From positions 10,412,988 to 10,476,987 of the forward strand of contig NC_058140.1 in assembly GCF_011075055.1 (NCBI RefSeq): a DNA stretch of 64,000 nucleotides, read 5' to 3'. This document shows positions 23,127 through 36,115 of this stretch, one piece after another. The stretch is from Mangifera indica (taxonomy: Eukaryota > Streptophyta > Magnoliopsida > Sapindales > Anacardiaceae). A program made the position numbers and the translations under genes. Below the pieces are notes generated by a model. That model was given only the letters and a program-made list of their open reading frames with translations. It ran no database searches and was not told the origin of the DNA. Within the stretch, counting starts at the first letter, position 1; the number at the start of each line of letters is the position of its first letter.

Positions 23127-26100
23127 ATGAATTCAACTGCTATTATAGTGAACAACAATAATTCCATTATTAAACTTCTAATTGGTAGAAATTTTCAGAG
23201 ATTGAAGCCTAATATTGAATTTGCATTGGGCATTGTTGATATTAACATGGCCTTGCGAGTTCATGAACCTCCAAAATCCACTAATAAGAGTTCCACAGGT
23301 GAGAAGGAATATTATGCCAAATAGGAAATATTTAACAAGCTCAACATTATTGCTACTATATAAAGGTCCATTATTGAGTTTCTTTTGACTATCTTGTTAA
23401 AGTTTACAAATGTTAGAGAGTTTCTTAATATCACTGGGTAAGAGATTAGATTTTCGATCATGCTGAAACTTCCTACTTGATGAGTGAGTTGTTAAGTTTT
23501 AGATATAACAACTCTAAAAAAGTTAGGGAATTCATTTTGAAGATTATGGGGATACAATCAAAGCTGGAGAATCATAATATTCTCCTTAATGACAATTATA
23601 TTATTTATTATATTCTCAATTTGTTACTTATAGAGTTTAGTCAAATTAAAATAGTTTATAATACTATAAAAAAATAGTTTATAATACTATAAAAAGAAAA
23701 TTCGACTGTTAATGACTTGATTATCATATGTGTGGCTAAAAAGGAGAAATTGAAATCAAAGAAGTTGGAAACTATAAATATGGTTGGTTTATCAAAGAGT
23801 CACTCTAAAGAAAAATGACAGAGTAAGAGATTCAAGTTCCATGCTCTAAGGAATATAAACAGTTTTTAAAAAAGGGATGAAGGATAAATGTCTTTTCTTC
23901 AAGAAGAAAGGTCATATGAGGGCAAATTGTAAGAAATACAAGACTTGGTTGGAAAATAGAAAGAAAAAACAAAGGTCTAATCAGTTAGCACATACTAACT
24001 AATAGAGAAGCTAAACTTAAAGTGGGAAATGGTGTTGGTTATTCTTTGAATGTTGAAAATGTTGGTATTAAAAGATATTTGATCTGAGAGAAGTCATCCT
24101 TATTATAACACAGAAAGCTAGGACATATCTCTAAAAAGAGGGTTGACAGATTGATTAAAACTGAAAATTCTTTCACCTCTGGATTTTCAAGATGTAGGGA
24201 CCTATGTTTATTGAATAAGGGGAAAATGGACAAAGACTAATAAATATGGATCAACCAGGAGCTAAGAACTTCTAAAGCTTACTCATATAGACATTATGGG
24301 CTCTGTTCGTCATGAGTATTTCATCACCTCTATTAATAATTTTTCTAGATATCGGTATGTTTTTCTAATTGAAGAGAAATCTAGTACTCTTGGGAAGCTC
24401 AAGATTATTAAGATAAAATTAGAGAAATAGACTAGGAAAGTCATTAATGTTGTGAGGTCTAATCGAAGTGGAGAGTATTATGACAAATATGATAATTCAA
24501 GGTAATGAAAGGCCTTTTTGCTAAGTAATTACAACATTGTGGAATTATTCCTTAGTACACTATGCTAGGAACTCTTAATCAAAATAGTGTAACTGAAAGG
24601 CATAATCACACCCTTAAGGACATGATAAGATGTATGATGAGTAAGTCTAATTTTTCAAAGTATTTTTAGGGTGAAGCTATGAAGACTCTTTTTAAGCTTT
24701 GGACAAGAAGAAAACCTGATTTGAGACAGGTTCGAGTTTGACATTATCTAGTTGAAGTAATGATTTATAATCATAATAAGAAAAAAAATTTGATCCTAGC
24801 ACTATTTGAGGATATTTCATTAGTTATCCAAAACATTCTAAAGGATACAAATTTTATTACCTATCTTGTTGCACTAGAGTGGTCGAGTCATTGATTACTA
24901 AATTTCTTGAGCTAGATTCAACAGAAGGTAGTAGCTCTGAACCATTGAAGGAATTTGAAAAAGGTTTATCTAGATCAAAGCCATTAATTTATGTATATAA
25001 TGGTATTTTACCCGTTTATATTGATAAGCCTAGACAATAAGATTTAAAGAATCTTATAAGACATGAGTCTATTCAAAATGAAGCTATTTTTGATAAAACC
25101 ATTTCAGATCCCTCATTAGTCCAACTATCAATTTCTGATACTATACTTCATAATTATTATGTCTATCTTGAAAAATCTAATTATGATATTGGTCAGATTG
25201 TAGATCTTGTAAATTTTAAAGAAACTATTTCTTGCCTATAGTTAGATAAATGATTTAAAGCTATGAAAAAAGAAATGCAGTATATAAATGACAATGGTGT
25301 ATGGGATCTAGTAGAGTTACTTGATGAGGTTAGACCTATTGGTTGTAAATGAGTTTTCAATACCAAGAAAGACTCTAAGAGTATAATTGATAAATTCAAA
25401 GCTTGATTGGTTGCTAAGGGTTTTACCCAAAGGTATAGACTTAAATGAGATTTTTTCCCTTATGCTCACTAAAGATTCATTCAGAATTATTATAGTTATG
25501 GTAGCTCACTTTGATTTAGAGCTTCATCAAATAGATTTGAAAATAGCTTTTTTTGAATAGAAATCTTTATGAAGAAAGTTTATATGAGGCAACCAAAAGG
25601 TTTAAAGTTAAAGAAAAAAAGGCATATAGTATGTAAGCTAAAGAAATCTATATATGGATTTAAACAAGCTTCAAAGTGGTATTTGAAGTTTAATGAGGTA
25701 ATAACTTCATATAGCTTGTTGAAGACAAACCTATCAATATGTATATATATAAAGATCAACAGGAAGAGATTTTTTTTTTGTCTTTTATGTTGATGATATC
25801 CTATTGGCCAACAATGGTGGTAATTTGTCTTATGAGTCAAAGTAATTTTGTCTAAAGCTTTTGATATGAAAGACCTTGGAGAAGTATCTTTTGTCCTCGG
25901 TATTTAGATTCACCATGATAAAGATTATAGGTTATTAGGATTATCACGAAAGGCTTACATTGAACAGGTGCTTAAAAGGCTTAATATACACAATTGTAAG
26001 GGTGGTGAGGAACCTATGTTAAAATAAGATAAACATGGTATTAAGTAATGTCTTTATAATGAGGTTGAGAGAGCATCTATGTCTCATGTTCTTTATGCTA

Positions 26101-27290
26101 GCGCAATTAGAAGCTTGATGTATGCTCAAGTCTGTAATAGGTCAAACATTGCATTCATTATGAATGGGCTTGGTCATTATCTTTCTAATCTAGTTACTAA
26201 TCATTGGATTGAAACTAAAAAAGTCATGAGATATTTGCAAAGGACAAATGTAACATTCTTAGTCTAATAGTTTGACCTATTGTTAAGATATTATCCACTT
26301 TAGATATTCAATTCATCATGGTTTTGTTTTTGGGTTTTACAATCCAAAATGTATTTTGATAGTATAAGAAGCTCACAGGCTATTTAATTAGTCTAATTTT
26401 CTCATCCCTAACCAATGTAGAATGTACAAATAGACTCAATATTTCTCTTATATTTTATCGATATGAGATCTAACTAAGGGTGTCAGATGCATCCCTTTAC
26501 GAGACTCAATGTTCTTGCTAAAGTTTTCCATATCATCGCTCAAAAGGACATGCAAAACAATACCATTGTAACATCTTTGATCTTATAACCCGATCCACTA
26601 TCTATATATTGTCTACTTTAGACACATAGTCTATTATGGTTTTACTTATGGATTTTACAATCCAAAATGTATCTTGACAGTTTAAGAAGCTCACAAGTTA
26701 TTTATCTTATCATACTTAACCATGCGTGATGCACAAATAGACTCAAAATCTTTCTTAGGCTTTATCGATGTGGGATTTCTCTAAAGGTGTCATAAAAAAA
26801 GATTTCAAGCTAATATTTTTAAGGGTTGAAAATCTTGAAGTAGTAGGGTATTTTGGTGATTATGTGGATGATTATAAGTCTACTTCAAGATTCGTTTTCA
26901 TGTTCATTGGTGGGGCCATATCATGGAAAAGTGCAAAACAGATTTTGATAACATCTTCACCTATGTATACAAGATTCACTGCTTACTATGGAATAGTCTT
27001 ACAAGTAATGTGGTTGAAGAAATTTATTGTTGTGCTTTAGGTAATTTCATCTCTAGGCCTTTTAACGATTTACTGTGATAATAATGTAGTTATTATTTTT
27101 TCTACGAATAACAAAATTAGCAATAAATCAAAACATATGGAAATAAAGTATTTGACAGTTATTTAGTCAAGAAATCTAACATTGTTATGGAATACATTAG
27201 TATAAACTCTATGTTGGTTGATCCTCTAACCAAATGACTGAGACCTTTTGTTTTTAAACAACATGTAGAAGGGTGTCTTGGAATCTTTTG
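23127..27290 (+). pseudogene. Ty1/Copia gag-pol, decayed
   Basis: Gag begins at 23127 (NFQRLKPNIEFALGIVDINMALR, then ELLSFRYNNSKKVREFILK at 23483). A zinc-knuckle variant lies at about 23884-23935 (CLFF...GHMRANC, second Cys lost). An integrase region is visible at 24090-24770 (LGHISKKRVDRL, later NSVTERHNHTLKDMIR). RT covers 25240-26010 with WVAKGFTQ-like text, KSIYGFKQASKWY and a YVDDILL equivalent at about 25790. RNase H text resumes at 26820 (DYVDDYKSTSRFVFMFIGGAISWKS). Stops and frameshifts occur throughout. A purine-rich tract (agtgggagg, 27302-27310) after pol is a candidate polypurine tract. An insertion splits pol at about 26251-26790. LTR ends were not defined. Confidence 0.85.
26251..26790 (+). 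mobile_element. Paired ~315-bp unit inserted in Copia pol
   Basis: Two related copies, starting TGTAACAT at about 26250 and 26567, lie head to tail. Shared words include 'acaatccaaaatgtat' and 'agaagctcaca', and each ends near 'tttatcgatatgagat' or 'tttatcgatgtgggat'. RT lies on the left and RNase H on the right, so the pair interrupts pol. TGTAACATY...GTGGGAT units of this kind resemble small LTR-type non-autonomous elements, but the family is not certain. Confidence 0.55.
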
Positions 27291-27404
27291 ATGTCTTACG
27301 TTAGTGGGAGGAACCATTAATGTAGTTCTTGTTACCTTAATAAACCATTCATAGATATTTTGGTATGATGTTCATTGATTGATATTAAATATATGTGCAT
27401 ATTT

Positions 27405-27625
27405 TTGTACATACTACTTTATACAACATGTATCTAAAAAATAAGGTTTCTCTTGAGTATGACAATTGCATGTTGATGAACATACTATTTTATATAAAAT
27501 GTATCTCAAGAATAAGGTTTCTCTTGAGTATGACAGTTGTATAATTAATGATGTTATAGTATAAATACAACATATGTATCAAGAATAAAGTTTATCTTGA
27601 GTATGATAGTTGTATAAGTATTTCT
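27405..27625. repeat. Tandem repeat, ~70-bp unit, three copies
   Basis: 'ttctcttgagtatgac' or a close variant (third copy 'ttatcttgagtatgat') recurs three times (about 27451, 27520, 27594). Each is preceded by an 'acatgtatc/aaatgtatc' word and followed by 'ttg.at..t'. The array lies 3' of the Copia pol relic, in what is probably its 3' LTR. Confidence 0.75.
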
Positions 27626-27629
27626 TTTG

Positions 27630-27929
27630 TATATCTTGAGATTGTTGGTGAAAAGTGCAAACTTTGTTGAAAGTTGTTAACTTCATTTGAAATTATGAGA
27701 TTTCTCTTGTTTCTTTTGAAGCATAAAAGTTAAAAAAAAATCATAAAGAAAACCAACAAGTAATAGCATACATTTATTATGATCATAATTGGATGCTATT
27801 TTTGTCACACTTTCAAATTAAGGATCCATGTGGTATAATTGCAAATAATTGCAAATAATTGTAATTATTAACATCTTGTGTTGTTTTTGAAACACAATGA
27901 TTGTCTTCATTCATTATTAACAAAGCTTA
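27630..27929. other. Non-coding spacer between two Copia relics
   Basis: AT-rich sequence with 'tgcaaataattgcaaataat' direct repeats (about 27839-27860). Probably LTR-derived remnants; no coding signal. Confidence 0.4.
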
Positions 27930-30520
27930 GTACCTTTAGTGAGTAGTCTAAGTGTTGAATTTAGTCATCCGTGTCCCATGCACATCAGCAAAATGGTAAA
28001 TTTGAAAGGAAACACAAGCATATTTTTTAAATAGGCCTTACTCTTTTAGCACAAGTTGGACTTCCCCTTAAACTCTGGTGGCATGTCTTTCAAACTGCTC
28101 TCTATCTCATAAATAGGTTGTCATTCTCTGTTCTTGATTTTGATACTCCTTTTCATAAATTATTTGACAAATATCTTGATTATTCCAAGCTGAGAATGTT
28201 TGGTTGTGCTATGTATCCCTACCTTAAGCCTTATCACACCCAAAAATTTGCTTATCACTCCACAAAATGTATCTTTCTTAGGTACAATATGTTTCACAAA
28301 GGTTATAAATGCATGGATTCAATGGTAGGTTGTATGTTGCTCTTGCACTAAAATTTCATAAAAATGAGTCCCTTACATTGAATGATCTTGATTTTCAGTC
28401 TTTAGGCTTGTCTTCTGTCACTAAAGTCTGTACTCAACCAAAAAATTCTCCAAATATAAATATTAGAAGCTGGAAACTTCTACTTACTTAATCTAACTCT
28501 AATCCAAATTCTTAGACTAGTTATAGATCATTATCTTGCTCTAGTGTACTGTTTTCAGTGTCTAGTCTTGTTATTTCACATAATCAGCATAACATTACAT
28601 CAACATATGATTTTGAACCTAATCTTTCTACAGCCAATACATTATGTACACCTATGGCTTCACTTGAACCCACTAAAATTTTTGTTTCACCTTGTAACAA
28701 CAACATACTTCAAAACAATATAAACCTTTCTCTTGTCTTGCCATTCTTTCAACCTACACAAACACTACCCATAATCCCTCTCACAACCAATCAATATCCT
28801 ATGCAAACAAGAACAAAAACAAGCATACTAAAGCCACCAAATTCTGCCATTCTTTAATCAAAACCAACTATTTTCTCCTTAACAATGATATCCAATACTG
28901 AGACTAAAGTTCCTATAGAACCTACTATTATCAGTGAAGCTCTCTCAAATCTTGAATGGAAGGATGCCATGAAAGCTGAATATGATGCTCTAATAGCCAA
29001 TAATACCTTGATCCTAGTACCTCACACTGTTGACGTGCATTTGGTAGGATGCAAGTAGGTATATAAGATTAAATATAATCTAGATAATATAATTCAGAGG
29101 TATAAAGCTAGGCTTGTTGCCAAAGGCTTTCAACGAACTATTGGGGTGGATTATTTTAAGACTTTTAGCCCAATAGTTAAAGTTGTTACTATAAAGATTA
29201 TTTTGTGTTTGGCTATGCAATTTAGTTAGGATATCAAACAAATAGACATCAATAATGCTTTTTTAAATGGTGACTTAGAGAAGTATGTATATATATCTCA
29301 GCCAGAAGGATTCATCACTAAATGTAGGAAGAATAAATTAGTGTGCAAGCTAAATAAGGCCTTATATGGTTTGAAGCAAGCCCTTAGGGCCTGGTTTGAC
29401 AAATTGAAGTCTACATTCCTTACTTGGGGTTTTGTAAGTGTTGTCATGGATACAAGCTTGTTTTTATATAACAAGAGTGGCAAGGTAATTTATGTATTGG
29501 TGTATGTTGATGATATCTTGCTAATTGGCAATGATATGACTCTTGTTGACAAGTTAGTTCAACATCTAAATGACAAATTTGCTCCCAAGATTCTAGGGTC
29601 ACTACACTATTTTTTAGGGTTTGAAGTTATGAGGTTTTCTACTGATCTTCACTTTAATCAAACCAAGTATACTCAAGACTTATTGTCAAAGGCGAAAAAT
29701 AAGAGATGTCAAGCCTTGTACAACTCCATTTGCCACTGGTTTAAGGCTAACATTAGATGACAACTCCACCTTTGATGATCTTTCCTTATATAGAAGTGTA
29801 GTGGGTGTTCTTCAATAGTTGACACTTTCCTAACCAAACATAGCATTTTATGTGAACAAGCTGAGTTAATTTTTGCAAAAACCCACTTATGCACATTGGC
29901 AAGCTTGTAAGAAAGTGTTCAGGTACATTAAAAGAACCCTTAGTTTTGGCTTGTACTTCACACCAGAAAACATGCTGCAACTCAACTGTTTCTCAGATAC
30001 AGATTAATCAAGTAGCTTACATGACAAAAGATCAATAAGAGGCTATTGTCTCTTTCTTAGTCCAAATCTCATCCAATAGAGTTCAAGAAAGCAGAAGGTG
30101 GTTGTCTTATCTTCTACTGAAGTTGAGTATATAGCTCTTTCCCAAATAACCACTAAAATTGCATGGATAAGGAGTTTATTTACTAAACTTGGATTGCAGT
30201 TCTCAACCCCACCTGTGGTTTGGTGTGATAACCAAATTGCAAGCTCTTTTACCTCTAATCTTGTGTATCATGCAAGAACCAAACATATAGACATTGATGC
30301 ACATTACATCAAAGATCAAGTTTCTGCAAAACAGCTTGTAATTCAGTATGTGCCTACTGAGTTTCAGAAGGCAGATGTTCTTACTAAACCATTAGGTGTT
30401 GGACAGTTTGCAACACCGAGGGATGCACTTAATGTGTGTAGTTTGGAGAATTTTTTGGTCTTATCTAAGACATCAAAAAAAGAAGAGTTAAAAGGAAAGA
30501 CATTACTACTTGGTTGAATA
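27930..30520 (+). pseudogene. 5'-truncated Ty1/Copia pol (integrase C-terminal part, RT, RNase H)
   Basis: The relic starts abruptly in the integrase (NG..ERKHKHI-like text, about 27985-28030), then the SKLRMFGCAMYPYLKPY block (28180-28240). RT runs from about 28940 with KLNKALYGLKQAL at 29347-29385 and an intact YVDD at 29503-29514. RNase H ends with VVLSSTEVEYIAL (30098-), WCDNQIASSFTSN, HARTKHIDIDAHYIKDQV and PTEFQKADVLTKPL (to about 30400). Two 139-codon pieces (29341-29760 and 30098-30517) are the best preserved Copia segments in the window. Stops remain, and gag, protease and the integrase core are missing. Confidence 0.9.
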
Positions 30521-30684
30521 TAAAACTAAGTTGATTAGCTTGTCATCTGAAGTTGCTATCTGAGGCTAAGTGAATAATCTTAGTCCTACTAAAAAAGTCA
30601 TAAGCTGTGTTATGTTCAATAGGGTGATTGTGATTGTCATCTAAACGATTTAAGCAATTGCAATTAATATTGGTTTTTTTGGAA

Positions 30685-30816
30685 TGTTTGAGTTCTGACA
30701 TTATGGCAGTAGTTGGGTGGCAACAGTAGTTGATTTTTTTTAGTAAAATGTTTGAGTTTTGATATTATGGGAGCAGCTGGGTGGTCGCATTAGATGATTT
30801 TTTAGTAGTTGTAGCT
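30685..30816. repeat. Short tandem duplication, ~65-bp unit
   Basis: 'aatgtttgagttctgacatt' near 30683 and 'aatgtttgagttttgatatt' near 30748 begin two adjacent copies. Both continue atgg.ag.ag.tgggtgg and end in a 'gattttttta'-type run. Confidence 0.65.
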
Positions 30817-30988
30817 AATTGTTGATGATGTAGCAGCAATTATAATGTTGATTAATTGGTGCTTGAGGTTGATTAGTGGTCATAGCATTTGAGTATGAAT
30901 GATTAGCAGAAGTTGACCGAAGTTGAATAAGAGCTTAATTTGTTTGAAACTAAAAATGGAATAAAGAATCTGAAAATTGTTGATCTGG

Positions 30989-31257
30989 TGTTAGGACTTA
31001 TAGAAAGTCCTATTTATGAGGGATATTGGCACAACAGTAGAAGAGAAATGAGTAGAAAAGTAAAATCATGTGCACATGTGTTTCTGTTTATGTACACGTG
31101 AGCTAAGGCTTGTATAAAACACATGTAACTGACTTTAGTTTAGTTAACAAAAAAAATCTAATGCCCCACTATAGCAATATATTCTCTCTTTCGATCATTT
31201 CTTGGTTTTCTTTTAAATTGCCCCACTCTTAATTTTGTCTTGCTTCTTCTTGAATCA
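30989..31257 (+). mobile_element. Candidate 3' LTR of the truncated Copia element
   Basis: Starts TGTTAGGACTTATAG downstream of the RNase H end, carries a TATA-like 'gtataaaac' near 31112 and ends near 'cttcttgaatca'. Size (about 270 bp) and TG...CA ends fit a short Copia LTR. No second LTR exists to confirm it because the 5' half of the element is gone. Confidence 0.45.
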
Positions 31258-31289
31258 CTAATACTCTCAGTTAATATGTAATTGAAGAT

Positions 31290-31450
31290 TTTAAATTTAG
31301 AAAACATATAAATATATACTTATTTATGTACTCAAAGTAAATAAATATAATATTACTTTTAATCATTAATGATAATTCAAAATTACTCAATATATAATCT
31401 AATACATCAAATGTGCTCCTATTTATATACTCAAAATAGATATATATAAT
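31290..31450. mobile_element. AT-rich MITE-like inverted repeat
   Basis: Contains 'tgtactcaaagtaaata' and, further on, 'tatactcaaaatagata', similar to the ends of the 6443-6600 unit, with a central 'aattcaaaattactcaa'. Ends are not defined. Confidence 0.35.
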
Positions 31451-31469
31451 ATTATTTTTAATCATTAGG

Positions 31470-34400
31470 GTTGAACAAGTCTAAGAGGTGAGTATCATAT
31501 TGAAAGAATAAAAAAGAAAACAAAAACCCATTAATTTGTAAAATTTAATAATTGGAATGAAAACTTATACGATAGGGTATTATCCAATCGATTTTGGTTC
31601 TAATTTTGAGTATCCAATCAGAACTTATACTAAATATAATCTAACTACAATTTCTCTATCCTTAAAATTTAATAATTAGAATCAAAACTTACACAAACGA
31701 GTTGTCCAATCAATTAATTTTTGTTCTAATTTTAAGTATACAATTGAAAGCCATGCAAAACGTAATCTAACTACAATTTCTTTTTCCTCCAAAAGTTAAA
31801 AAAGTTTCTCACAATTCTGTATTGGAAGTCAAAAAAAAACTTTTTCTTACTTAAACGCACAAAATTGATCATATTCCACTCCTAAATTTAATTACAAAGA
31901 TAACAAATAAAAAAACAGTGCCTGCGAATTCTAGTGTTTGTAAGAGCAGGACTCAAATTTGACAAATACGATTCGTTTCAAGCTCCCATTGCAATTATAC
32001 ATCCCTCTCAAAATCCTAATCTTCCATTCACTCCATCAACAACACGTGGCACCCGTAGAATCCCCTTACTCTCAATCACCAATCGTCGTCCATCGGTGCC
32101 CTAAACAAATTATATCAACTCAAAGTAAGACCGAAATCAAAATCAAAATGATAGAAAAAATAAATTTATTGTTAAATAAGAAAATATAAATCTAGAATGA
32201 GAAGATCACTCGAGGGCACGGCCGAGCTGGAAAAATTCATTTCCAATAAGAAGGGTATCCAACAAATATTTTTTCGAATTTAGTTCCCATGTCAGTTTTG
32301 GTTTCTTAGAGGGTGGAATCAAAATCATCTGATTTTACGAAATTGAAATTGCAATTTACACCGAAGTAGATAAATTTAAGTAAGAACCATAATTGAAAAT
32401 CAGATACCCAGAATTTTTTATTCTTGTCGAATATTTTGCTCACTCCTAATTGTCATATTATGCACGTTACAGGTATTATTTATGATTATGAATGCCAGCA
32501 TTGAAGCAATCCAATAAAATATTCAATTTCACTTATCTGCGTAAGTTTAAGATTGGCACAAAAGAAAAAAAGAAAAAAACTTGATGAGACTCTGGCTGAA
32601 AGCATAAGTTTGCAATATTTATTTGGCCAAAAGATTTATTCTCACCTAAGGTTTGGTGCAAATACAAACATTTATCTACGGAGTTTTAAAAACTTAAACA
32701 CACACTCGTCATTAAACTTCTATTAGAATTTTTTCTAAGGATTAAAAGTAAAATTATTATTTAGTCATAATATTAAATAAATATAAAAGTTTATATAATT
32801 TTTCCCTTTTGATTTGAAAAACTAATAATTTTTCTCTAATATTAAATTTTGAAAAGTTACCATTTTTCCCGTAGTGTTTGAAAAACTAATCCGATGAATT
32901 TTCAACAAACAGCAACCGCTTTCTCTTCCTTCCAGTGATGTCTCTTTATCCAATGCTTTCTCTTGACAAATAAATCCAAATGAGACCTTCGTTTGGATAA
33001 CAAAGTTGTCATCCAAATGAATCATCTTCATTTGGATGATTCATCATCATCTAGACAAAGATAAAAACGATTCTCAGACGAATCATCTTCGTTTTTGTAT
33101 AGAAGACAACGAATTGTCTAGACTAAGGTTTTGTTTGGACGATATAATCAAGAGAGAAATCACTAGAAAGGGAGAGACATCGATGGGAGGGAGGTAGAGC
33201 AACCGCCGTTTGTCAGAAATTCATCGGATTAGTTTTCCAAACCTTATGGGGGAAATGGTAACTTTTTAAAATTAATTTTAAAAAAATTGTTAATTTTTCA
33301 AACTAAAAGAAAAAATGATTAGACTTTTAAGGTTTTAGGGTTTAGTGTTTAAATGACAATTATACTATTAACTTTAATAGAAAATTTTAATAAAAATTAA
33401 ATGATTGGCAGGTGTTTGAGTTTTTGAAATCCTACAAGTAGAAGTTTGTATTTGTGCCAAACCTTGGGCGGGAATAAGTGTTTTGGCCTATTTATTTTGT
33501 TTGGCTTGTGCTTTGGGTGGTGACAGGGGTGGCAATTGATAAGTGGCGATTAGTTTGGCTCAAAAACAATAAAAAACTGTTGGGATCCAAAAGGCCACCA
33601 ACCATAGAGGACCACTTTACAGCTTGCAATTGCCATTAAATATAGCACAATTTCGGAAGATCCTCGTGCCTTCCAAGTTATTTTAATTAAAATGTAGAGG
33701 CATTGATCCTTCGATATTTTTAAATGGGAACTTGGCGTGTTAAAGCTTCTTAAACTATAAGTCTATACAATATTCACATGATGAACGCAAATTATATATA
33801 ATATCAATTGTATCTGATAAATATTTTAATATAACCCATTGAAACGGGAATAATGACTAGCTAGAATGTGTGATTTTGCTAATATCTGCCACAAGACTTT
33901 TAACATTTTGAATAGTGGATTGATTATTTTGAAAATAAAATTAAAAAAAATATTATAATAAGTTATAACAGGTTCTCTTGTGTTATTTAGAAACACTATT
34001 TTCACATTGCAATACTATTTTCAGATATGTTTTAAGTTTAGTTGCCGAATATGTATATCCCAGTTTGGTCATGATCCAGCTAAGATACAACATGTTAAAA
34101 TAACATATATGCGTCCTAATATTAATTTAATCATGACCATTCTCATAAACTTGTCTATCCTTATATGTTAAAATAAGTGTATCCAATGGTATTCAAACAT
34201 TACATCCCATTTGGATATCACTATTAAATTCGTAAGTACTAGTATGAACCATTAGGTCATGTGGCAACTTAACATTTGATCTCAATTAAGGTCTCATGTG
34301 AAGAACTACTTCATATAAATATTATGTTGAGCTCCTAATGACATCTATTACGCTTAAATATTAATTTCGAATTATTTCCTATTAACTCTAAGCTTTTAAG

Positions 34401-34475
34401 TAATCATAACCATTTGGTGAGATACACAATTAGTCAGCACCATAACACAACCATAGGGTGGCAAGGCCTTATAAT
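31470..34475. repeat. Segmental duplication, copy 1
   Basis: Matches 36116-38725 in the same orientation. Clear shared stretches are 31926-31975, 32560-32624, 33489-33900 ('gaggaccactttacagcttg', 'tgtagaggcattg') and 34060-34475 ('atgacatctattac', 'gggtggcaaggc'). No gene lies inside. Copy 1 also has an internal ~125-bp duplication (31545-31670 and 31671-31800, each with 'taatctaactacaatttct') and a foldback element. Confidence 0.85.
32616..33497. mobile_element. Foldback Mutator-like element with 9-bp target duplication
   Basis: The element proper is 32625-33488, flanked by the direct repeat TATTTATTT (32616-32624 and 33489-33497). Termini are ggccaaaagatttattctc and its near-mirror gaataagtgttttggcc. 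The arms mirror each other through 'aggtttggtgcaaatacaaa', and the centre (32990-33140) is rich in ATCATCTTC/GAAGA words. It encodes no transposase. Confidence 0.9.
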
Positions 34476-36115
34476 TTTATATGTCTTTATCCTTACATGA
34501 TCCCAATATAGTAGAAGAATAATTATATTTCAATTGCAATTGTTAAAGTTATGAAATGTAATTCTATGATAATAGGAAATTATTATTTAATATTAAAAAG
34601 ATTATAAGATTCGTGATAATTATTTATTCTTATTCCCTCTTTATTGCTTTTAAAAATTTTACTCTATTTATATCTTGTCTTGATTTGTTGGTTCATGACA
34701 CATCTATCCACTAGCTACTGATCACTTCTTAGTTTTGTATCCATAAATTTGATTCATAAAGAGTTTTGATATGAATTTTTTTTCCTTTTTATAACTTTAT
34801 TTAACTTGTACGTAAAGTTTTATTTTTCAGGTGAAGTTTTTGTTTTACAATGGTACAAAATTTTGTTTTCGTACTTTTATTTTCTACATTGTTTATTCAA
34901 CAAACACGTAATTTTTTTTTGGTAAATAGTTTATTATCAATGTAAAAGGAGGCATTCCGAGAATTGAACCCGGGGCCCTTGGACCCCAAGCGAGAATCAT
35001 AGCTCCTTTCAATGAACACATTATTTCACATAAATTTTTCCCTTTGGTCAAGTGAAAAATTGTTTAAGTTTTTGGGCTCTTTAATCAAGCCCATCTGTTA
35101 TGAAGCCTGGAAAGTAAGAAAAGGAATGGGAAGGAGAGTTTGGTTTTAAAACATATCCAGCTGACAAACTCCCATCTTGTATGACTAATGACTAAATTAA
35201 TATCGAAGATGGAATTGTTTGATTTCAAGGTGAAATACGAGTAGAGATTATGAAGAGTTTCAAGAATTTCAGAAATTGGAAAGCTTAAAATGGGCATTTG
35301 AGAATAAAAATGTAATACAATTTTAATTTTATCTCTTTAAATCATTAACATGTTTATATAACAAGTTTTAGGTTATTAAATAATACAAATAGTTTGATTC
35401 TCTCCATAGCCTCTGTATTCCGAACTACCAACAGTATGCTTTGGTTAGTAAGATTTATTATATTCTTGTAGTTTATAAATGCATATATCTATACACACCA
35501 TATTTAATCAAATATTTTCTGACATATTATATTTTAAAAATAATAATAATTTTATAGTAATAAACTCATTAGTTTCATTCAGAAAATATTAAAAAGAATC
35601 TCTATAATTATCAAGAATCTTTTAAAAATATCAAAACCCTGTTTCAAAATATTAAACACTCTTACACAAAATTATTAAAATTTCTTGTGGAAGGAGTCAG
35701 TACTTTCGAAATGAAGTTGATACTATTATACCAAACGAAGATGTGCTACATTATATAACCATGGTAAATCGCTTGTCACATTCTTTTTAATATAAAGTTT
35801 GATATTCCAATTTTTTAGCATAATATTTCTTTTTTTTAATGCCTTTGATCATTAGCTTTTTTTTTTTAAAAACTTCTAAATTAAAAAAGCTTACAATATG
35901 GAATCAGATGACATGAATGGTTCAAATTTGAAGTCAAGTTTGTTTAAAGTTCTCAATATGTTCTTTTACAAGTGTTACAATAACTTAGTTTTTACCCTAG
36001 GATTGTGACCGAGGGTTTGAACATGCTCGCTTTTATCAAAACCAAATGGTGCCAATGAGCCCCATCGTAATGTAGCCAGGTCATTAAGTTGCAATTCCAT
36101 TATTATATTAATAAT
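34476..36115. other. Spacer between the two duplication copies
   Basis: AT-rich DNA. The only recognisable item is a tRNA-Pro-like relic at 34947-35019. No coding signal. Confidence 0.6.
34947..35019 (-). pseudogene. tRNA-Pro-like relic
   Basis: The minus strand has 'tatgattctcgctt' followed by a loop reading ttGGGgt, then 'gggttcaattctcggaatgcc' split by normal T-arm pairing. This matches the 3' two-thirds of plant nuclear tRNA-Pro. A T-run follows the 3' end. The anticodon stem no longer pairs (ctcgc opposite ccaag), the anticodon would be GGG, and the acceptor/D-arm 5' side is scrambled. It is therefore probably a dead tRNA gene or a tRNA-derived fragment. Confidence 0.7.

Noticed and set aside
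27405..27625. Regular repeats as a CRISPR array
   Set aside because: The units are contiguous with no unique spacers, and the genome is that of a plant; it is an ordinary tandem repeat.
29341..30517. The best preserved Copia RT and RNase H as an active element
   Set aside because: YVDD is intact, but stops occur between the blocks and gag, protease and the integrase core are missing.
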